Shown here in pieces: positions 62,644 through 64,000 of a stretch of 64,000 nt of DNA. Under the pieces are notes generated by a model, which saw nothing but the letters and a program-made list of their open reading frames with translations, was not told the DNA's origin and searched no databases. Every line of letters starts with the position of its first letter. The stretch's first letter is position 1. A program made the position numbers and the translations under genes. Source of the DNA: Pseudomonas graminis (GTDB lineage Bacteria; Pseudomonadota; Gammaproteobacteria; Pseudomonadales; Pseudomonadaceae); NCBI RefSeq assembly GCF_900111735.1, contig NZ_FOHW01000016.1, forward strand, positions 62,001 through 126,000, written 5' to 3'.

Positions 62644-64000
62644 TCGGCGCAGGCGCGCATCAGTTTCAGCGTGTCATCGGGTTTGAAAGTCGTCGAAACG
62701 CCAATGCCACGCGGGTCACTGGCCGCTTCGACCCGGGCACTGTTCTTGTGCCATAACAGCACCTGCTGATTGCCGAAATCCTTCGCCGTCTCCTTCAACG
62801 CGTAACCGCGCTCGCGCAGGTCCGCCGCTTCCTTCTCCGTGAATGTGCCCGGCTCGTACTCGACCACATCCGGCGTGTACTGGTGGTGATAGCGCGGCGT
62901 TGAGGCCCAGTTGGCAATCGGTTGATCGTCCAGATATTGCAGCATCGACAGCAGCACCATGCTGGGGATGCGGCTGCCGCCCGGGGTGCCGAAAGCGGCG
63001 AGCGACTGCGGGCCTTCGATGAAACTCGGGCTCATGCTCGACAGTGGCCGCTTGCCCGGCTCGATGGCATTGGCGTGACCGCCGGCTGAGGCCGAGTTGC
63101 CCTGACTTTTGGGGTCAATGGCGAAGTCGTCCATCTCATCGTTGAGGATGATCCCGGTGCCGGGCACGGTAAACGCTGAGCCGAACGGCAGATTCAGCGA
63201 GAGTGTCGCCGTCACTGCGTTGCCTTGGTTATCCAGTACGGCGAAATGGCTGGTGTTGTCGCCCTCACGCCAACGCGGCGCGGGGGGCAGGGTGTTATTG
63301 GGCGTGGCGCGGTGGGGATCGATGCTGGTGGTTAGCTGCAGCAAGTAGTCGGTGGAAAGCAGTTGAGCCACAGGGTTGGGCACGAAATCCGGATCGCCCA
63401 GCAATACGCGATCGCGGTAAGCACGGCGCAGTGTCTCGATCACAAAATGCGCCTGCTGGATTTTTCCTGACTCCCGCCATGGTAGCTGTTGCAGCATGAA
63501 CAGGCTTTGCGCCAGAGCGATGCCACCTGCCGAGGGCGGCGGTGCGCTGATCAGCTCCCGCTGGTCGGCCATCTGAAAGCGCAGAGGCGTACGCGTAATG
63601 ACTTCATATTCTTCGAAATCGTGGTAATTCCAGATGCCCCCTGCGCGACGCACGCCGCTGACCATCGCCTGCGCCACCAGACCGCTGTAGAACCCTGGAC
63701 GGCCATTGTCGGCGATGCGCTCCAGCGTCTGCGCCAGCTCCGGCTGGGTGATGACGTCACCCAGATTCGGCACGTCGTTGTTGCGCAGGAACAGGCGCGC
63801 GCTCTCTTTGTTGTTACGTAGCGCGAACAGACGCCAGCTGGCGCGTTCTCGATAAACGCTGTCCACCGTGAAGCCGCGGTAGGCGACCCGGATGGCTGGC
63901 GCCAGCGAGATCGAAAGTGGCAATCGCCCATAGCGTTCGGCGAGTTCGACCAACGCGGCGGGAAGTCCGGGAATCGCAGCCGCCAGAGGTCCGTTCAGGG
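62625..64000 (-). CDS. ggt: Gamma-glutamyltransferase, N-terminally truncated by window end
   Basis: The last 458 or so residues of a periplasmic gamma-glutamyltransferase, which hydrolyses or transfers gamma-glutamyl groups from glutathione. The nucleophilic Thr that starts the small subunit is in [15 protein letters not shown], and [11 protein letters not shown] plus the [14 protein letters not shown] oxyanion region are present. The frame is open to base 64000, so the signal peptide and part of the large subunit are outside. Codons before the TTG at 63953 read [14 protein letters not shown], matching the family, so no start lies there. Confidence 0.93.
   Translation of the reverse strand, partial: LNGPLAAAIPGLPAALVELAERYGRLPLSISLAPAIRVAYRGFTVDSVYRERASWRLFALRNNKESARLFLRNNDVPNLGDVITQPELAQTLERIADNGRPGFYSGLVAQAMVSGVRRAGGIWNYHDFEEYEVITRTPLRFQMADQRELISAPPPSAGGIALAQSLFMLQQLPWRESGKIQQAHFVIETLRRAYRDRVLLGDPDFVPNPVAQLLSTDYLLQLTTSIDPHRATPNNTLPPAPRWREGDNTSHFAVLDNQGNAVTATLSLNLPFGSAFTVPGTGIILNDEMDDFAIDPKSQGNSASAGGHANAIEPGKRPLSSMSPSFIEGPQSLAAFGTPGGSRIPSMVLLSMLQYLDDQPIANWASTPRYHHQYTPDVVEYEPGTFTEKEAADLRERGYALKETAKDFGNQQVLLWHKNSARVEAASDPRGIGVSTTFKPDDTLKLMRACADQSCLP

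Noticed and set aside
1-64000. tRNA or rRNA genes
   Set aside because: No cloverleaf with the conserved T-loop GTTCGA-type sequence and no rRNA-like stretch was recognised by eye; a tRNAscan-SE run would settle it.

Overview
The window is ordinary high-GC pseudomonad chromosome. Gene content and order (cysTWA, glnA with ntrBC nearby, thiI-typA, ilvD, rlmI, mutM, triABC-type efflux) and the many 'GTAGGAG...CTCCTAC' REP elements point to Pseudomonas, most likely the fluorescens/syringae side of the genus. No rRNA, tRNA, CRISPR array, prophage or classical insertion sequence is visible. The mobile signal is a REP-associated tyrosine transposase (RAYT) with REP clusters on both sides, and REPs of at least seven sequence types fill most intergenic gaps.

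Layout. 1-2.3 kb: end of the sulfate importer operon (cysTWA). 2.5-6.1 kb: an Mpo1-like membrane protein, a Crp/Fnr regulator, and an AraC regulator divergent from a fatty acid desaturase. 6.1-13.2 kb: sulfur scavenging (alpha/beta hydrolase, an unusual sigma54-activator-like ATPase, a stand-alone MetQ-like binding protein, a TauD-type dioxygenase with an organosulfur ABC importer). 13.2-14.2 kb: a 1-kb REP array containing a tandem duplication. 14.3-19.6 kb: a two-adaptor RND efflux operon (triABC type). 19.7-27.3 kb: a methyltransferase, then a leftward group with metI, metN, metQ, a flavin monooxygenase and two SfnB-type oxidoreductases. 27.5-28.6 kb: a possible 34-aa peptide and a two-repeat protein of unknown function in a more AT-rich patch. 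29.1-33.7 kb: cystine importer (tcyNLJ), D-cysteine desulfhydrase and serine acetyltransferase. 34-37.6 kb: choline transporter BetT, a short-chain dehydrogenase remnant and an aldo/keto reductase. 37.7-44.5 kb: nitrogen control (ntrC, ntrB, glnA) with four small envelope genes between. 44.8-51.7 kb: thiI, typA, a Cys-cluster protein and a GTPase/DUF2868 pair. 52-64 kb: folA, phosphorylcholine phosphatase pchP, Cry-DASH photolyase, DUF3429, ilvD, the RAYT, rlmI, an HDOD protein, mutM, a small membrane protein and a truncated gamma-glutamyltransferase.

How the genes fit together. About half of the first 34 kb concerns sulfur: sulfate uptake, release of sulfur from sulfonates, sulfones or sulfate esters (dioxygenase, monooxygenase, SfnB proteins, methionine/organosulfur importers), cystine uptake, D-cysteine breakdown and O-acetylserine synthesis. 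A second theme is choline: BetT with a perfect BetI-like operator, and PchP, which frees choline from phosphorylcholine. A third is nitrogen: glnA has a textbook sigma54 promoter with two NtrC-like sites 31 bp apart, and ntrBC shows a weaker version of the same arrangement.

I did not find a clearly new large system. The items most worth checking are the sigma54-activator-like ATPase without a DNA-binding domain, GAFTGA loop or usual arginine finger; the 324-bp-period duplication of a composite REP block; a candidate small RNA near 6.2 kb; a candidate translationally coupled leader peptide before betT; and the RAYT/REP cluster with a 7-bp tandem repeat at the end of rlmI.
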